This document shows, in pieces, positions 31,201 to 39,900 of a stretch of DNA of 64,000 nucleotides (position 1 is the stretch's first letter; the number at the start of each line of letters is the position of its first letter). This DNA is from Psococerastis gibbosa (Eukaryota > Arthropoda > Insecta > Psocodea > Psocidae): the NCBI GenBank assembly GCA_963971405.1, contig OZ020491.1, positions 21,632,855 through 21,696,854 on the forward strand. The letters run 5' to 3'. Under the pieces are notes generated by a model that did no database searches, had not been told where the DNA came from, and saw only the letters and a list, made by a program, of their open reading frames with translations. Made by a program: the position numbers and the translations under genes.

Positions 31201-32092
31201 CACATAATAGTCTCCTTGAAACAAATATCTCATCAATTTTTGATGCACAAATGACGGAATATTGGCAAGTGGAATAGCCGCCTAATGAACAATGGAGTTT
31301 CCACTTGGCGAAAGGCAATTTTTTGGCTTGCTTTGCAGCATCAGAATGGCGGGGTATCCTATGTACTGTAGTACACGCTGTATCCTACAAGCATAAGCCG
31401 ATAGACCTAGTAGGCTATGTTGCATAGTACAGTACAGGGAGCAGAATTGTAAATAAATAAACTAATTAAGTTCATACATACAATAATGGTACCGTACATA
31501 CACTAAGCCGGCTATTCCACTTGTCAATATTCCGTCATTTGTGCATCAATAATTGACGAGATTTTTGTTTTAAGTTACTCTATAACATTGCCCATTTTAA
31601 CTTTCGCATGTTAAAATTGATCAATGATCATAGCGTAAAATCACGCTTTGCAAACATTAACAAACCAAAATTAAACAATGGCGTCGTCTGGAGATGATAA
31701 ATAATTTAAATTAATTTCTTGGAACGAATCAATAAGTTTGTGATTTAAATCATAAAATTTCTTGTAGATTATAAAATTACAAGACAGACGGCGGACAAAC
31801 TTACAGAATTGGAAAAAATTGATACCTAACAAAAATGGTCAATTATTGAAAACAAGTGGAATGTGGTGTAAAAATATAAATGCAACATTGATGATATTTT
31901 CGTCAATGATATTATTACAATTGGAGAAAAACTGACAAGTGGAATAATAGCCTAAAGTAAACTATAGCATATAGCATATTTTTTGGTGACATTTTACCAA
32001 TTTTTTGCAGATATCATGAGAAGAAATACAAAGTGTTTTTGAGGATGGTGGAGAATCAAAGAGACTACGATAAAATAATGGAGGAGAAATGA
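19012..32092 (+). CDS. FGGY: FGGY-family carbohydrate kinase (D-ribulokinase type), 10 exons
   Basis: Spliced gene; exons 19012-19188, 20910-21021, 21630-21867, 22788-22915, 26708-26890, 27486-27693, 28385-28535, 29098-29172, 30441-30721 and 32011-32092. Phases agree across all nine introns, giving about 544 residues, close to animal FGGY (about 550). Seen in order: the N-terminal phosphate-binding motif [39 protein letters not shown]; the actin-fold substrate segment [34 protein letters not shown]; the catalytic region [16 protein letters not shown] with its Asp; [16 protein letters not shown]; and the C-terminal nucleotide-binding signature [15 protein letters not shown] plus [13 protein letters not shown]. 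Family knowledge: FGGY kinases transfer the ATP gamma-phosphate to a sugar, and the yeast and mammalian members of this branch act on D-ribulose. No catalytic residue looks lost. Intron 4 holds a Penelope-like element. Confidence 0.95.
19204..19257 (+). repeat. (TAG)n microsatellite
   Basis: About 18 TAG units just inside FGGY intron 1. The following 50 bases (GTTCGTCGGGTTAATAACGA...) recur at 19463. Confidence 0.9.
19655..19870 (-). mobile_element. Family-D copy in FGGY intron 1
   Basis: Minus-strand match: CATACCAAGTTGAATCCAGC, TGTGCACAGTGCCGGTAGGG and TTCGGAATCCACTATATTCA. Confidence 0.68.
20196..20446 (-). mobile_element. SINE-B (tRNA-headed), full-length copy
   Basis: On the minus strand: GTAGTCAGAATGGCGTAGAG, B-box GGTTCGAGTCCC, then a body with CATGCTTTGGAGGGCATGTA and CCTGTACCACGGGTAGTACC. 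In FGGY intron 1. Confidence 0.85.
20910..21021 (+). CDS. FGGY: FGGY exon 2
   Basis: Acceptor TGGTTTCAG and donor GTAAGT at 21022. It encodes [20 protein letters not shown], a strongly conserved FGGY segment of the N-terminal actin-like domain. Phase 0 in, 1 out. Confidence 0.9.
21478..21595 (+). repeat. Family-E repeat
   Basis: ATGAATGTATCCGAATAACC ... GGTACTTGTGTCGAGTTGC ... GCTACCACCTTGCCACCGAA, just before FGGY exon 3. Confidence 0.6.
21630..21867 (+). CDS. FGGY: FGGY exon 3
   Basis: Acceptor AATTTTAG and donor GTGGGT. It encodes [14 protein letters not shown] (the conserved Asp-His-Arg of the sugar site), [19 protein letters not shown] and [18 protein letters not shown]. Phase 1 in, 2 out. 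Confidence 0.92.
22788..22915 (+). CDS. FGGY: FGGY exon 4
   Basis: Acceptor CTATTTCCAG and donor GTAAAT. It encodes [12 protein letters not shown] and the acidic [20 protein letters not shown] segment. It is followed by the 3.8 kb intron that contains the Penelope-like element. Confidence 0.9.
23296..23746 (-). repeat. Inverted terminal repeat of the Penelope-like element (left)
   Basis: About 450 bases that are the near-perfect reverse complement of 26140-26598, with a few substitutions and small indels (for example around 23410-23431). Confidence 0.92.
24502..25660 (+). pseudogene. Penelope-like reverse transcriptase, interrupted
   Basis: One frame covers most of this span with a TAA at 24838. 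Recognisable RT blocks: [10 protein letters not shown] with PIRPVVS, motif [28 protein letters not shown], and the catalytic RYVDDIF at 25450-25470. NFLDLTI follows. Penelope-type RTs resemble telomerase RT. Another frame (25671-25895) continues the RT-to-nuclease linker, and the N-terminal part is in yet another frame (23840-24307). Confidence 0.9.
26008..26232 (+). pseudogene. GIY-YIG endonuclease domain of the Penelope-like element
   Basis: A frame preceded by a stop reads [20 protein letters not shown], then RVREHI and [12 protein letters not shown]. The paired Tyr (VYR... and IYIGQTGR), the Arg and the later His/Asn pattern are the GIY-YIG signature found only in Penelope-like retroelements among animal retroelements. 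The reading overlaps the start of the 3' terminal repeat. Confidence 0.85.
26140..26598 (+). repeat. 3' terminal repeat of the Penelope-like element (right)
   Basis: Partner of the inverted left copy. It contains a G/C-skewed tract, a TATATAA-like box (near 26370) and the hammerhead-like motif at 26458-26504. Confidence 0.9.
26458..26504 (+). ncRNA. Hammerhead-ribozyme-like motif, degenerate
   Basis: GCTA, then an AGTG...GGG/CCC..CT hairpin, then CTGTCGA, a GGCA/TGCC stem and GAAAGC. The order matches a type-I hammerhead (stem III GC-U / A-GC, stem I, core, stem II, GAAA). The core reads CUGUNGA instead of CUGANGA, and extra bases precede stem II, so it is probably inactive. Penelope-like elements are known to carry hammerheads in their terminal repeats. 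The inverted partner is at 23390-23431 on the minus strand. Confidence 0.45.
26708..26890 (+). CDS. FGGY: FGGY exon 5 (catalytic region)
   Basis: Acceptor CTTTTCCAG and donor GTAGGT. It encodes [20 protein letters not shown] and [14 protein letters not shown]; the Asp of IDAHAG is the expected catalytic base. The acceptor lies only 24 bases from the end of Penelope-derived sequence. Confidence 0.92.
26975..27240 (-). repeat. Dispersed repeat in FGGY intron 5
   Basis: TGTCCATTATGGCTTGTAGC and GAAATCCGTGGGGTC resemble 48227-48350; orientation and family unknown. Confidence 0.4.
27486..27693 (+). CDS. FGGY: FGGY exon 6
   Basis: Acceptor TATCGCAG and donor GTAAGT. It encodes [40 protein letters not shown] and [16 protein letters not shown], the start of the C-terminal ATP-binding domain. 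Phase 1 in, 2 out. Confidence 0.92.
28385..28535 (+). CDS. FGGY: FGGY exon 7
   Basis: Acceptor CATTTTTAG and donor GTAGGC. It encodes [16 protein letters not shown] and then [20 protein letters not shown], a conserved block of this kinase branch. Phase 2 in, 0 out. Confidence 0.92.
28626..28791. mobile_element. MITE of the CTGCAGCCTGATC family in FGGY intron 7
   Basis: Very close to 17940-18111; right end CGCCTCGATCAGGCTGCAG, left end partly lost. Confidence 0.78.
28871..29058 (+). mobile_element. SINE-A copy in FGGY intron 7
   Basis: Head GTAGAGTAGTGGCACAGACT, damaged B-box (TGTTTCGAAAA), body and tail; it ends about 40 bases before exon 8. Confidence 0.78.
29098..29172 (+). CDS. FGGY: FGGY exon 8
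   Basis: A 75-base exon with acceptor TTATTTCAG and donor GTAAGC. It encodes [20 protein letters not shown] followed by IQALA. A SINE-A copy ends about 40 bases upstream of it. Confidence 0.88.
29700..30154 (+). pseudogene. Non-LTR retrotransposon 3' end with poly-A
   Basis: Reads [20 protein letters not shown], then [20 protein letters not shown] (Cys-x-Cys ... His ... Cys knuckle near the end of LINE polymerases) and stops at 30026; a 16-base A tract ends the element near 30153. In FGGY intron 8. Confidence 0.72.
30441..30721 (+). CDS. FGGY: FGGY exon 9 (C-terminal signature)
   Basis: Acceptor GTTTTTCAG and donor GTAGGT. It encodes [14 protein letters not shown], the glycine-rich ATP-site motif [15 protein letters not shown], and [20 protein letters not shown]. 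Phase 0 in, 2 out. Confidence 0.94.
30768..31125. mobile_element. Family-Y element in FGGY intron 9
   Basis: AATGAGGTTC / GAACCTCATT inverted ends. The interior, with an AT-rich centre, matches 58436-58538 and 59394-59639. Confidence 0.72.
31149..31282. mobile_element. Tourist-like MITE, TSD TAA
   Basis: Ends GCGGTTATTCCACT and AAGTGGAATAGCCGCC, flanked by TAA (31146-31148, 31283-31285), in FGGY intron 9. Confidence 0.72.
31507..31952. mobile_element. Tourist-like MITE, TSD TAA
   Basis: Ends GCCGGCTATTCCACTTGTC and ACAAGTGGAATAATAGCC, flanked by TAA. Its left 60 bases are the reverse complement of the right part of the 31149-31282 element, so they are related. Confidence 0.72.
32011..32092 (+). 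CDS. FGGY: FGGY exon 10 (C-terminus)
   Basis: Acceptor TTTTTTGCAG. It encodes [20 protein letters not shown] and a short lysine/glutamate tail, with stop codon TGA at 32090. YHEKKYKVF is typical of the family's end. Confidence 0.9.
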
Positions 32093-32296
32093 GCAACAAT
32101 CGGATATATGATCTATTGACCCCAAAAGTCTGAAAATCCCATTAATATAGGCTAGATTTATTGTTTTTTTTTTAATTTACAATTTTTATTAAAAGTAATA
32201 TAGTTAGATCCATAATGAAAACGGAAAGCTTAGATACCTATAGGTAACTGAAATGAAGTAGGCTAGATACAGTGTGTTGATACAGTTATTCATATA

Positions 32297-32304
32297 CAAA
32301 ATAA
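32297..32304 (+). terminator. Possible polyadenylation signal of FGGY
   Basis: AAAATAAA lies about 205 bases after the stop codon. It is the first good AATAAA on the + strand after the gene; transcript ends were not available. Confidence 0.4.
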
Positions 32305-32499
32305 AATTTTATATTGTTTGGTTTATGTATTCTTAAATTGTTTTTTCAAAATCCTACAATATTACCATACTGCACCAAACTATTGACGATGTCGCCTTAT
32401 AAAACGCACAACATTCTACGAACTGAACTGAACTGTTGTGGATCCTACAATAATATAGGTACTTATTTTGTATTCAAAATAAATAGGAACCGGATAGGA

Positions 32500-32591
32500 T
32501 AAAGTAAATTCGTGTCGGGGTGGTACTACCCGTGGTACAGCGGTTTTCAGGTTGCATCAACAGCCTCCTGTTTAACCTATCGACAGTACTA
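32500..32591 (-). repeat. SINE-B tail fragment, inverted to the next copy
   Basis: The last 85 bases of SINE-B only, opposite in orientation to 32680-32930. Confidence 0.75.
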
Positions 32592-32679
32592 CAGTACTAC
32601 ACCGGATAGGATCAAAACTCCAGGCACTAGACTGTACATGGAATATTATAGTACCTACTTATTATTATTTTATTGTATA

Positions 32680-32930
32680 GTAGTCAGAATGGCGTAGAGG
32701 TAACGACTCGGACTATCATCCAGAAGGTGACTGGTTCGAGTCCCACCCGAATGCCAAAATTTTCTAGTGGTACAATTATTTATCTTCTGACTACCATGCT
32801 TCGGAGGGCATGTAAAGCCGGCGGTCCCGGCAGTCTTCCCTGACTGTCGATAGGTTAAACAGGAGGCTGTTGATGCAACCTGAAAACTCCTGTACCACGG
32901 GTAGTACCACCCCGACACGAATTTACTTTT
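32680..32930 (+). mobile_element. SINE-B, full-length copy
   Basis: Same 250-base unit as 20196-20446, on the + strand: A-box TGGCGTAGAGG, B-box GGTTCGAGTCCCACCC and tail AATTTACTTTTATTTTATTG. Confidence 0.87.
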
Positions 32931-33106
32931 ATTTTATTGAAGAAAAAAAAATAGAGCATACAGTACTTTCACACCCTAAAATCCCCACCTATTGCACACT
33001 CGTCGATCCAATCGAAAGTGTAATAGGTACCTAAATTCAGATTCAAATAGTATCCAAAATATTTTTTATTATTTTGTAGAATAATAATATGGTATATAAT
33101 TACTAA

Positions 33107-33386
33107 GGCACTATATACCCGGGTATTGTCATCCGCCATGTTGTATCCCAAATTTCCTATATGGTAAGTATTTTAAGAAAAGTAAAATATTGAAAAAACG
33201 AATATATACGTTTTAGTATTTTCTTATGAACTACTTTCCTAATTGGTAGAACGTTTTTTAAATAATAATAAATAAACAACGGTAAATTTCTAAAAATAAA
33301 TAGGTAAACACCCAATGCTTGGCTTATACACCAGACTCATAATGGATACAACATGGCGGATGACAATACCTGTCTAATATAGAGCC
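33107..33386. mobile_element. Foldback MITE with CTAA flanks
   Basis: GGCACTATATACCCGGGTAT and GTCATCCGCCATGTTGTATC, with complements at the right (TGGATACAACATGGCGGATG, ATATAGAGCC); CTAA on both sides. Confidence 0.7.
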
Positions 33387-33533
33387 CTAATAATTACTAC
33401 TAGTAATATAATCCTGCAATATAATGAATAAAGCATTGCCTTTATGCAACTAAGTAACCTCACACACTTGTTCGGTTAGATAGTTGTGCTAACCTGTCTA
33501 ACATTACGAATCATGTCAATAACAGCATATAAG

Positions 33534-33653
33534 TAGAGGATATAGATCAAGTTTTATTGTCGGGGCTTGTGGTCCAGCGGTTAAGACGACGCCCCGGTTA
33601 GGCGTAGATCGTAGGTTCGAATCCCGCCAAGTCCAATTTTTCTATATCCTCTA
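33534..33653. repeat. 13-bp perfect inverted repeat around the tRNA-like sequence
   Basis: TAGAGGATATAGA at 33534-33546 and TCTATATCCTCTA at 33641-33653 are exact reverse complements on either side of the cloverleaf. Confidence 0.75.
33563..33635 (+). tRNA. tRNA-like sequence (possible tRNA pseudogene)
   Basis: It folds as a cloverleaf: acceptor GGGCTTG/CAAGTCC (one G-U pair), D-stem GTC/GAC with TGGTCCAGCGGTTAAGAC, perfect anticodon stem ACGCC/GGCGT, loop CCGGTTA, and T-arm GTAGG-TTCGAAT-CCCGC with one mismatch. The loop would read anticodon GGT (Thr), but position 33 is C where T is nearly universal, so function is doubtful. It is flanked by a perfect 13-bp inverted repeat. Confidence 0.5.
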
Positions 33654-33659
33654 ATTTCG

Positions 33660-34434
33660 GCTCCAAATATTTCCTCGATCGAATAAATATTGGAGTGTGT
33701 AATCAAGGCTAATATAGTAAGACAATAGTTATCGTACGGTATTTGCAATTTAATTTTTTAATTTGGCAGCTGCAAGAAATTAACTCACGTTTGTAAAAAT
33801 AATTAAGTTAGTCTAGGGTTCAACCGCCTATAAAATTAAATAAATACAAATAGCCTAGGCTAGTTTCCCACTGTGGCTGTTATCGTTGCTTTTATACACA
33901 TCACATAAAAACTTAGTGTATTGGGCAATTATCACTCACTTGAAACGCAACAAGCCATGTTAATAGCCTTCAAACAAGATTGCTAAAGAAAAAAAACTGT
34001 TTACAAAAAAACACATTACTGTTCCTATATAAACTATAAAAACACTAGCCCCCCCCCCTTTTTTTTTGCTTGGGGGAAACCAGCTCCAAATCGTCAATAG
34101 ACATTGGACATGCCTAATATTAATTGAGGTTGAAACTTATTGACTTCAAACTCTATAAGTCAACCAGTTTTACCACTGATACGAGTACAAACTAATATAT
34201 GACACATAAATATTAAAAAATATCTTCAGTCAAAACATGTGGATAGGCTTAGAATCCATCAGGGCGGACAATTAGCTGGTTGATAGCTGCCTCCTGCTGT
34301 AAAATCCGTTGGAGTCATAAGCCTGCACAAATTTCCATACTCAGATTGCGAGCCTTGGCGCGACTGGCGGCCACCCTCGTAACTATTGTGCTGGCGGCCT
34401 GAAAAAAAAAATCCATTAGTCCATGAGACGCTCG
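33660..34434. other. Non-coding stretch
   Basis: AT-rich, a poly-C/poly-T tract near 34060; no frame or repeat recognised. Confidence 0.4.
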
Positions 34435-34437
34435 TAA

Positions 34438-34821
34438 GGCGCCCATTCCACCGACCGGCTAGGGCTATTTACAAAAACAGTGACGTGGTAGCAGACATTC
34501 AAGACTTAGGCGGGGTTTCCATCGACCTCGCATTGCAGAATTGACGGAAATGTTTATTTTCCTCTATGCCATAGTTAAAATTGATCAATGACCATACAGT
34601 AAAATCACAAACAAACAAACTAAAATTAAAAAATGGCGTCATGGGATATGTTAATTACAAACATTTCAATAGATTTCCATAAAAAGAAAAACAAACATTT
34701 CCGTCAATGTCATTTGCATTCAGCAATGCGAGGTCGGTGGAAACGCCACCTAAGTCTTGAATGTCTGCTACCACGTCACCGTTTTTGTAAATAGCCCTAG
34801 CCGGTCGGCGGAATGGGCGCC
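34438..34821. mobile_element. Composite Tourist-like MITE, second copy, TSD TAA
   Basis: Same nested structure as 7377-7757: outer ends GGCGCCCATTCCACC / GGAATGGGCGCC, inner element 34509-34750, flanked by TAA at 34435-34437 and 34822-34824. Confidence 0.87.
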
Positions 34822-35056
34822 TAAGTACCAATGCTCTACATGTGCTGACCGTAAGAAAAAGTTTAACGGCCCTTATAGAAATCTCATGATCGAAATCACG
34901 CCAATGTAATAATAATATTCTGTATAGTAGTAAACTTAAAGAATATTTAGAAATTTGACAACAGTAATTTCTCTTGTTACTCAAAACATGCCTTTTTGGT
35001 AAAATATTAAGTCCAATATACTCACTGATAACTAAAAGTGCCGCAGTATAATGTTA

Positions 35057-35257
35057 TAGTCCACGCAAAATGAGAAAAGTATGGACATGGAATGTTTTGA
35101 TCCTGTACAACACTGTAAAAATATTCTTTGCACAATTTTTGTTATGCCTTGTATCCAATGCAACAAGGTAACACAAAATGGTGCAAAGAATATTTTTACA
35201 GTGTTGCACAGGATCTAAACATTCCATGTCCATACTTTTCTCATTTTGCGTGGACTA
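35057..35257. mobile_element. mariner-like foldback MITE, TA target
   Basis: About 75-base terminal inverted repeats TAGTCCACGCAAAATGAGAA with complement at the right, flanked by TA. No coding content. Confidence 0.72.
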
Positions 35258-35426
35258 TACGAACTTACCGAAAATAAACTAAAAATACATACCTCTTCTA
35301 GCTGATGAAAATAATAGGTCCCAAAATAGTGGACTGCCTTCACTTGTGCTAATGCTAAGAGCAATAATAAGCAGTGATAAGCAAACCAACGTCTTTGTGG
35401 AATACTGTAACAAAGGGTAACATTTG

Positions 35427-36370
35427 TAGACACCTACAGACTCCTGTAGGCTACTTGAAAAATTTTGAAAACCTATTTTAATGCATAGTAAAATTTATTC
35501 TTCTTCCCGTTCTACAGCCCTTGATGAGCTTTTGCTCGTCAAAACTCTCCCCGGTCATCTCGGTTAAATCTTCAGCAAAAGTCAAAAATATTCGAAGAGG
35601 CGCCCCAAGGATAAAGGAAGGAAGGACTCCTGTAGGTTAATTGAAAAATTTTAAAAACCTATATTAATGCATCCTTACTTTAGCGGCGCCTTATCCCTCC
35701 TACGGGGCGGCGGCACGGATCTTAATCTCCCAGGTGTTTCGGTTTTGGGTATCATCCGGCGAGAGACCGAGGGTCCTTAGGTCCTCCCTCACTTTCGTTC
35801 CAAGGGACATCCTCGGTCATCCTATAGGGCCCTCCACCGTGTAGTCCCTCACACGTTGTAGCAGGTGTCCATCTTCTCTCCTTAGCGTATGGCCCCACCA
35901 TGCCAGTCTTCGTTCCCTGACTTTGCTGGTGATCGGTGCTACTTGCATCTCCGCCCGGATGTCCTCGTTTCTCCTCCTGTCTGTCAATTTGTAACCCAGA
36001 CAGTACCGCAACATTCGCATCTCAGCCACATGCAGCAGTTGCTCTTCGTCCCTCCGCAATGGCAAGCACTCCGCTCCGCCTAGTGAAATTTATTCTTCTT
36101 CCCGTTCTACAGCCCTTGATGAGCTTTTGCTCGACAACAACTTTCCACCGATCATCTCGGTTAAGCCTTCAGCAAAAGTCAAACATATTCGAAGAGGTGC
36201 CCCCAGGATAAATGGAAGGGCTCCTGTAGGCTACTTGAAACATTTTGAAAAACTATTGTATTTTAATGCATAGTAAAATCTATTCTTCTCCCTGTCCTAC
36301 AGCTCTTGATAAGCTTTTGCTCGACAACAACTCTCCTCCGATCCTCTCGGTTATACATGACGCTTCCCCA
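35427..36370 (+). repeat. Three diverged copies of a 170-base segment around the LINE stub
   Basis: TTCTTCTTCCCGTTCTACAG (35499 and 36091) and TTCTTCTCCCTGTCCTACAG (36284), each followed by GCTTTTGCTCG. Confidence 0.72.
35680..36080 (-). pseudogene. Non-LTR retrotransposon C-terminal stub
   Basis: Minus-strand frame: EMRMLRYCLGYKLTDRRRNE, VRERRLAWWGHTLRREDGH; the RMLRW ... RRLxWxGHxxRR pattern is common at the end of LINE polymerases. A stop falls after EGPIG. Confidence 0.65.
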
Positions 36371-37129
36371 TCTCCACCAAACTTTTTTTTTTAAAGTCGT
36401 TCTTCCAGCGGCTCGTCGACGTCCATATGCAGTCGTCTTCCCATCATGCTTGCGTTGTACGAAACATTCTGCACGGTATCTGACATTCGTTCAACTACCT
36501 ACTTTCAATCAATCTACCTACAAACTTATTATAAAACCTAAAAAAAAAAAAAAATGAAAAGTGGCTCACCATTTTGTTCTAATGGAAGGACGGAAGTTGT
36601 CTGATAAGTGCGGTGAACTGTTTTCACTACTTGACTGGAGATGTTCCAAACAAGCAAAGAAATGGAGCAGCGGTGCAGTGAACGTATCCGTTTTCGATAA
36701 TTCACACCCACAGACCACGCTTATCTGTCAAAGGAGAGGTCAAATTTAGCAAAACTCTTATAGTCTAAAACAGGGGTTCCGAAACTGTGGTCCACAGACA
36801 TATATCAGTGGTGCACGGACCAAAGTAAGAAATAAGAGAATAAATCAGCTAAGGTATTGGAAATTGGAAGTAAAATACAGTAAGTCCTGGAACTGAACTA
36901 CTATATAATATGCAATCCGTCCGATACCAGTCCTAAACATTTAATCAAATATTAGCATGTGATTGTAGGCACAAATCATAAAAATATCATAAAATAATGT
37001 AATGGTCTACTGACAAAAAAGGTTGGGAACCCTTGGTCTAAAAGGAGGGCTCAACTAAGAAATTATGCTCGAGCACTCCTCGAGATCCCATATCCCGCAA
37101 GTATGAATTTATATTTCTGCGCATTTTAT

Positions 37130-37990
37130 TAGGGAGATTCATCTACCTATTGAGACGGCGACCAATGTTCGACTCACGGAAACAATTTTCACAACTTTTC
37201 ATTTCATGACCTTCTAAGGCGACTATTCCACCGGCGGATTTACTTCATTTGTGATTATGTCATTGACGTTTGTTTTGATTTCAGGAGACTATTATGTAGA
37301 TACTTAACTGATCTATTATAAATTAATGGTTAATATGGTAGCAGACGGGCTCTACCATATTACAACTTAATTTATAATAGATAAGTTAAGTATCTACATA
37401 ATAGTCTCCTTAAAACAAAACAAACGTCAATGACATAATCACAAATGAAGTAAATCCTCCGGTGGAATTGCCGCCTACAGTTAGTCTAAAACCACCCACT
37501 GTTCGAAATGTTACATTTATATATATTGTATGTACAGTATATATGCAAGATATGTATATTGATTTTAGGAAACACTGTAGGTAACCTCTGTAGACATTAT
37601 CCCATTTTGATGAAAACTTGGCACAAAAATTGATCGCACAAATTTCTTCATTGAGTTCGTTAACCAGCAAGATCCGCTACTTTGTTCCAAGATGGCGGCC
37701 GATTAAAACCTTATGCAATTCATATCTCAGTTAATATGGGTCGTAGAGGAATGAAATAAAATGTGACTGAAAGCCCGGATAATTATCTACGATAATGGTA
37801 ATCAACACTTTTTATGACAAATCAAAGATTTCAAGTCAAAGTCAAAATAATGTGATACTAAAGTAGAATTTCACAGTCGTTATTGTTGTTCGAAATTTGG
37901 AACACAAGAGTGTTTTGTGTGTTGGTGTTGTGGTCGGGAAAAGAATGTAGTCAATAGAGAGCATAATTTTTGGATATTATATTGATATAT
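37130..37990 (+). mobile_element. Family-Z element containing a MITE
   Basis: TTAGGGAGATTCATC start, ATTTCATGACC, then (after the MITE at 37218-37475) AAAACCACCC and GGATCTAACT-like core. Matches 52991-53593. Confidence 0.68.
37218..37475. mobile_element. Tourist-like MITE inserted in a family-Z element
   Basis: Ends GGCGACTATTCCACCGGCGG and its complement, with a long internal hairpin sharing the 31149 element's TTAAGTATCT core. TAA lies on the left and TAC (mutated) on the right. The surrounding family-Z sequence is continuous without it. Confidence 0.82.
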
Positions 37991-38014
37991 TTTTTTTAAC
38001 GGTTACCAACAATT

Positions 38015-38162
38015 AATGAATGTATTCAATAAACCTCTTCAATTACCTCAATATGTAACGCAATAGGTACTTGTGTTCAGTTACGACACGTCTCCGATCG
38101 CAAGGTTTGTAGAGACTCGCAGAAGTTCAAGCACGCTACCACCTTGCCACCGAAGCCGCATG
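38015..38162 (+). repeat. Family-E repeat
   Basis: AATGAATGTATTCAATAAAC ... GCTACCACCTTGCCACCGAA. Confidence 0.6.
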
Positions 38163-38639
38163 TATGGAATCTTCCTACATCTGATCGGCCAGAGCCAAAA
38201 GGGATATTTTAACTCTTGAATTAGATCATGTTCATAAAAAATAATAATTCCTTTCAACTTGAAGGTTGCTAAATATAAAATTCCAATCAATTTTTTAATC
38301 CGAAATTAATAAAAACGGTAAAACATAATCATCTATTGTAATTTAATATTGCTAATTGTATTGATAACCTTTCACTTGAATAACAAAAAGCAAGTGATCA
38401 TTATAGGCAAGGTAGTGAACTCAATACCTAATTACAATGATTCATCATTGCAGGGGGCGTCAACCTTGCGCACGTGCATTTTCACGTGTCAGAGTCATCC
38501 AGTTGTCAATTCAAGTGGCAGCAGAGGCCACGTGTCTAAATTATTATTTAGTTGATTGCAATCAGAGCTTGCGTAGGCACGTTCTTTTACTAATTTAATT
38601 CATTTAGAAAATATAAATTCATGGGCTACATCTAACTCT

Positions 38640-39900
38640 ACATCCATCTGACGTAACTGAAGGTGAGGTAATCTCAAAACTATTTAAAACTCCTTAAAAC
38701 TCCAATCTACCTAGTACGCTGCAAACATTTCTGGCTAGCCTTCAAAAAATAATTTTTTTCACAAAACCAAATCTTTTTTTTGGGAATGCAAACTGTTCGG
38801 TTTTAGTACTTTAAGACTTTATTTAACACCTAAAACATACCTGAAGGTAGAATTCATCGATAGAAAGGTTCCGCAGAAATATTTGATGATACATGAAAAT
38901 TGAGTTATTTTTATTTTTATATCTCCAGCAGCAAACAATCAAGGGGCAAGTGACCCACCGCGTTTTGTTAACATTAACAACGACTACAATATATGTGAAT
39001 TTAAAAGAAATCGTTGGAGCCATTTTTGAGAAATAATTGTTTTAGACGTTTTTTTGGAATTTTTGCGAATAACACCCCCAAAATCGAATTAGCCCAAAAT
39101 AAAAGAACCGGTCCGAGTTTACTTGAAAATGCTTTCCAATTTATCAATTAGTAGATAGAGAAAATAAGTAATTTCATGGAAAATAATTTTCATATGGTTT
39201 AATTTCGGATATCTCGGGGGGGGGGGGGGGGTGTCCACCTGACGTCAGTGGAGTTGAGGTAACCTCAATAAAATTTAAAAATCTTGAAAACTCCATTCTA
39301 TTTAGTGTACGCTGTAACCATTTGGGAAGGGGGGGGGGGTCCGGAACCCAAGGACCCCCTTTGGCAATCGCCTAGGATATCACCTATCCCAAAGCACTGA
39401 ATTAATCGATGGCATTGCATATTCTAGACCGGTCAGACCAACACATTACCACACACCAATAATGGCAGGGCACGAAATGCATTTGAGCGTGATTTTTCTA
39501 TCATTTTTTCAAAAAACATTTTTTTGCCCTAAACCAATTCTTTTTGGGAAAGCAACTTGTCCGGTTTCGTTACTCTTTTCAACACCTAAAACATGCCTGA
39601 AGGTAGAAATCATCGATAGTAAGGTTTCGCAGAAAAATGATTTTTTAGTCATTTTTCATGAAAATTGAGTTATTTTTATTTTTTTACCCCCCGAAGCAAA
39701 CTATCAAGGGGCAAGCGACCACCCGCATTTTATTAACATTAATAACGACTACAATATATGTAAATTTAAAAGAAATCGATGGAGCCGTTTTGGATAAATA
39801 ATTTTTTTATACGTTTTTTTAGAGTTTTTTGAGAATAAAACCCCCCTAAATTGAGTTGGCCCAAAATAAAAAAAAATTCCTTTCGGCTATGGCCGATCAG
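38640..39900 (-). mobile_element. Two family-X copies in a row, minus strand
   Basis: 38640-39180 and 39230-39900 read as X on the minus strand, including the AGGCATGTTTTAGGTGTT and CGATTTCTTTTAAATT blocks. Poly-G runs at about 39217 and 39330. Confidence 0.62.

Noticed and set aside
33563-33635. Functional tRNA-Thr(GGT)
   Set aside because: Position 33 is C, the T-stem has a mismatch, and the GGT anticodon is not the usual eukaryotic form; treated as tRNA-like.
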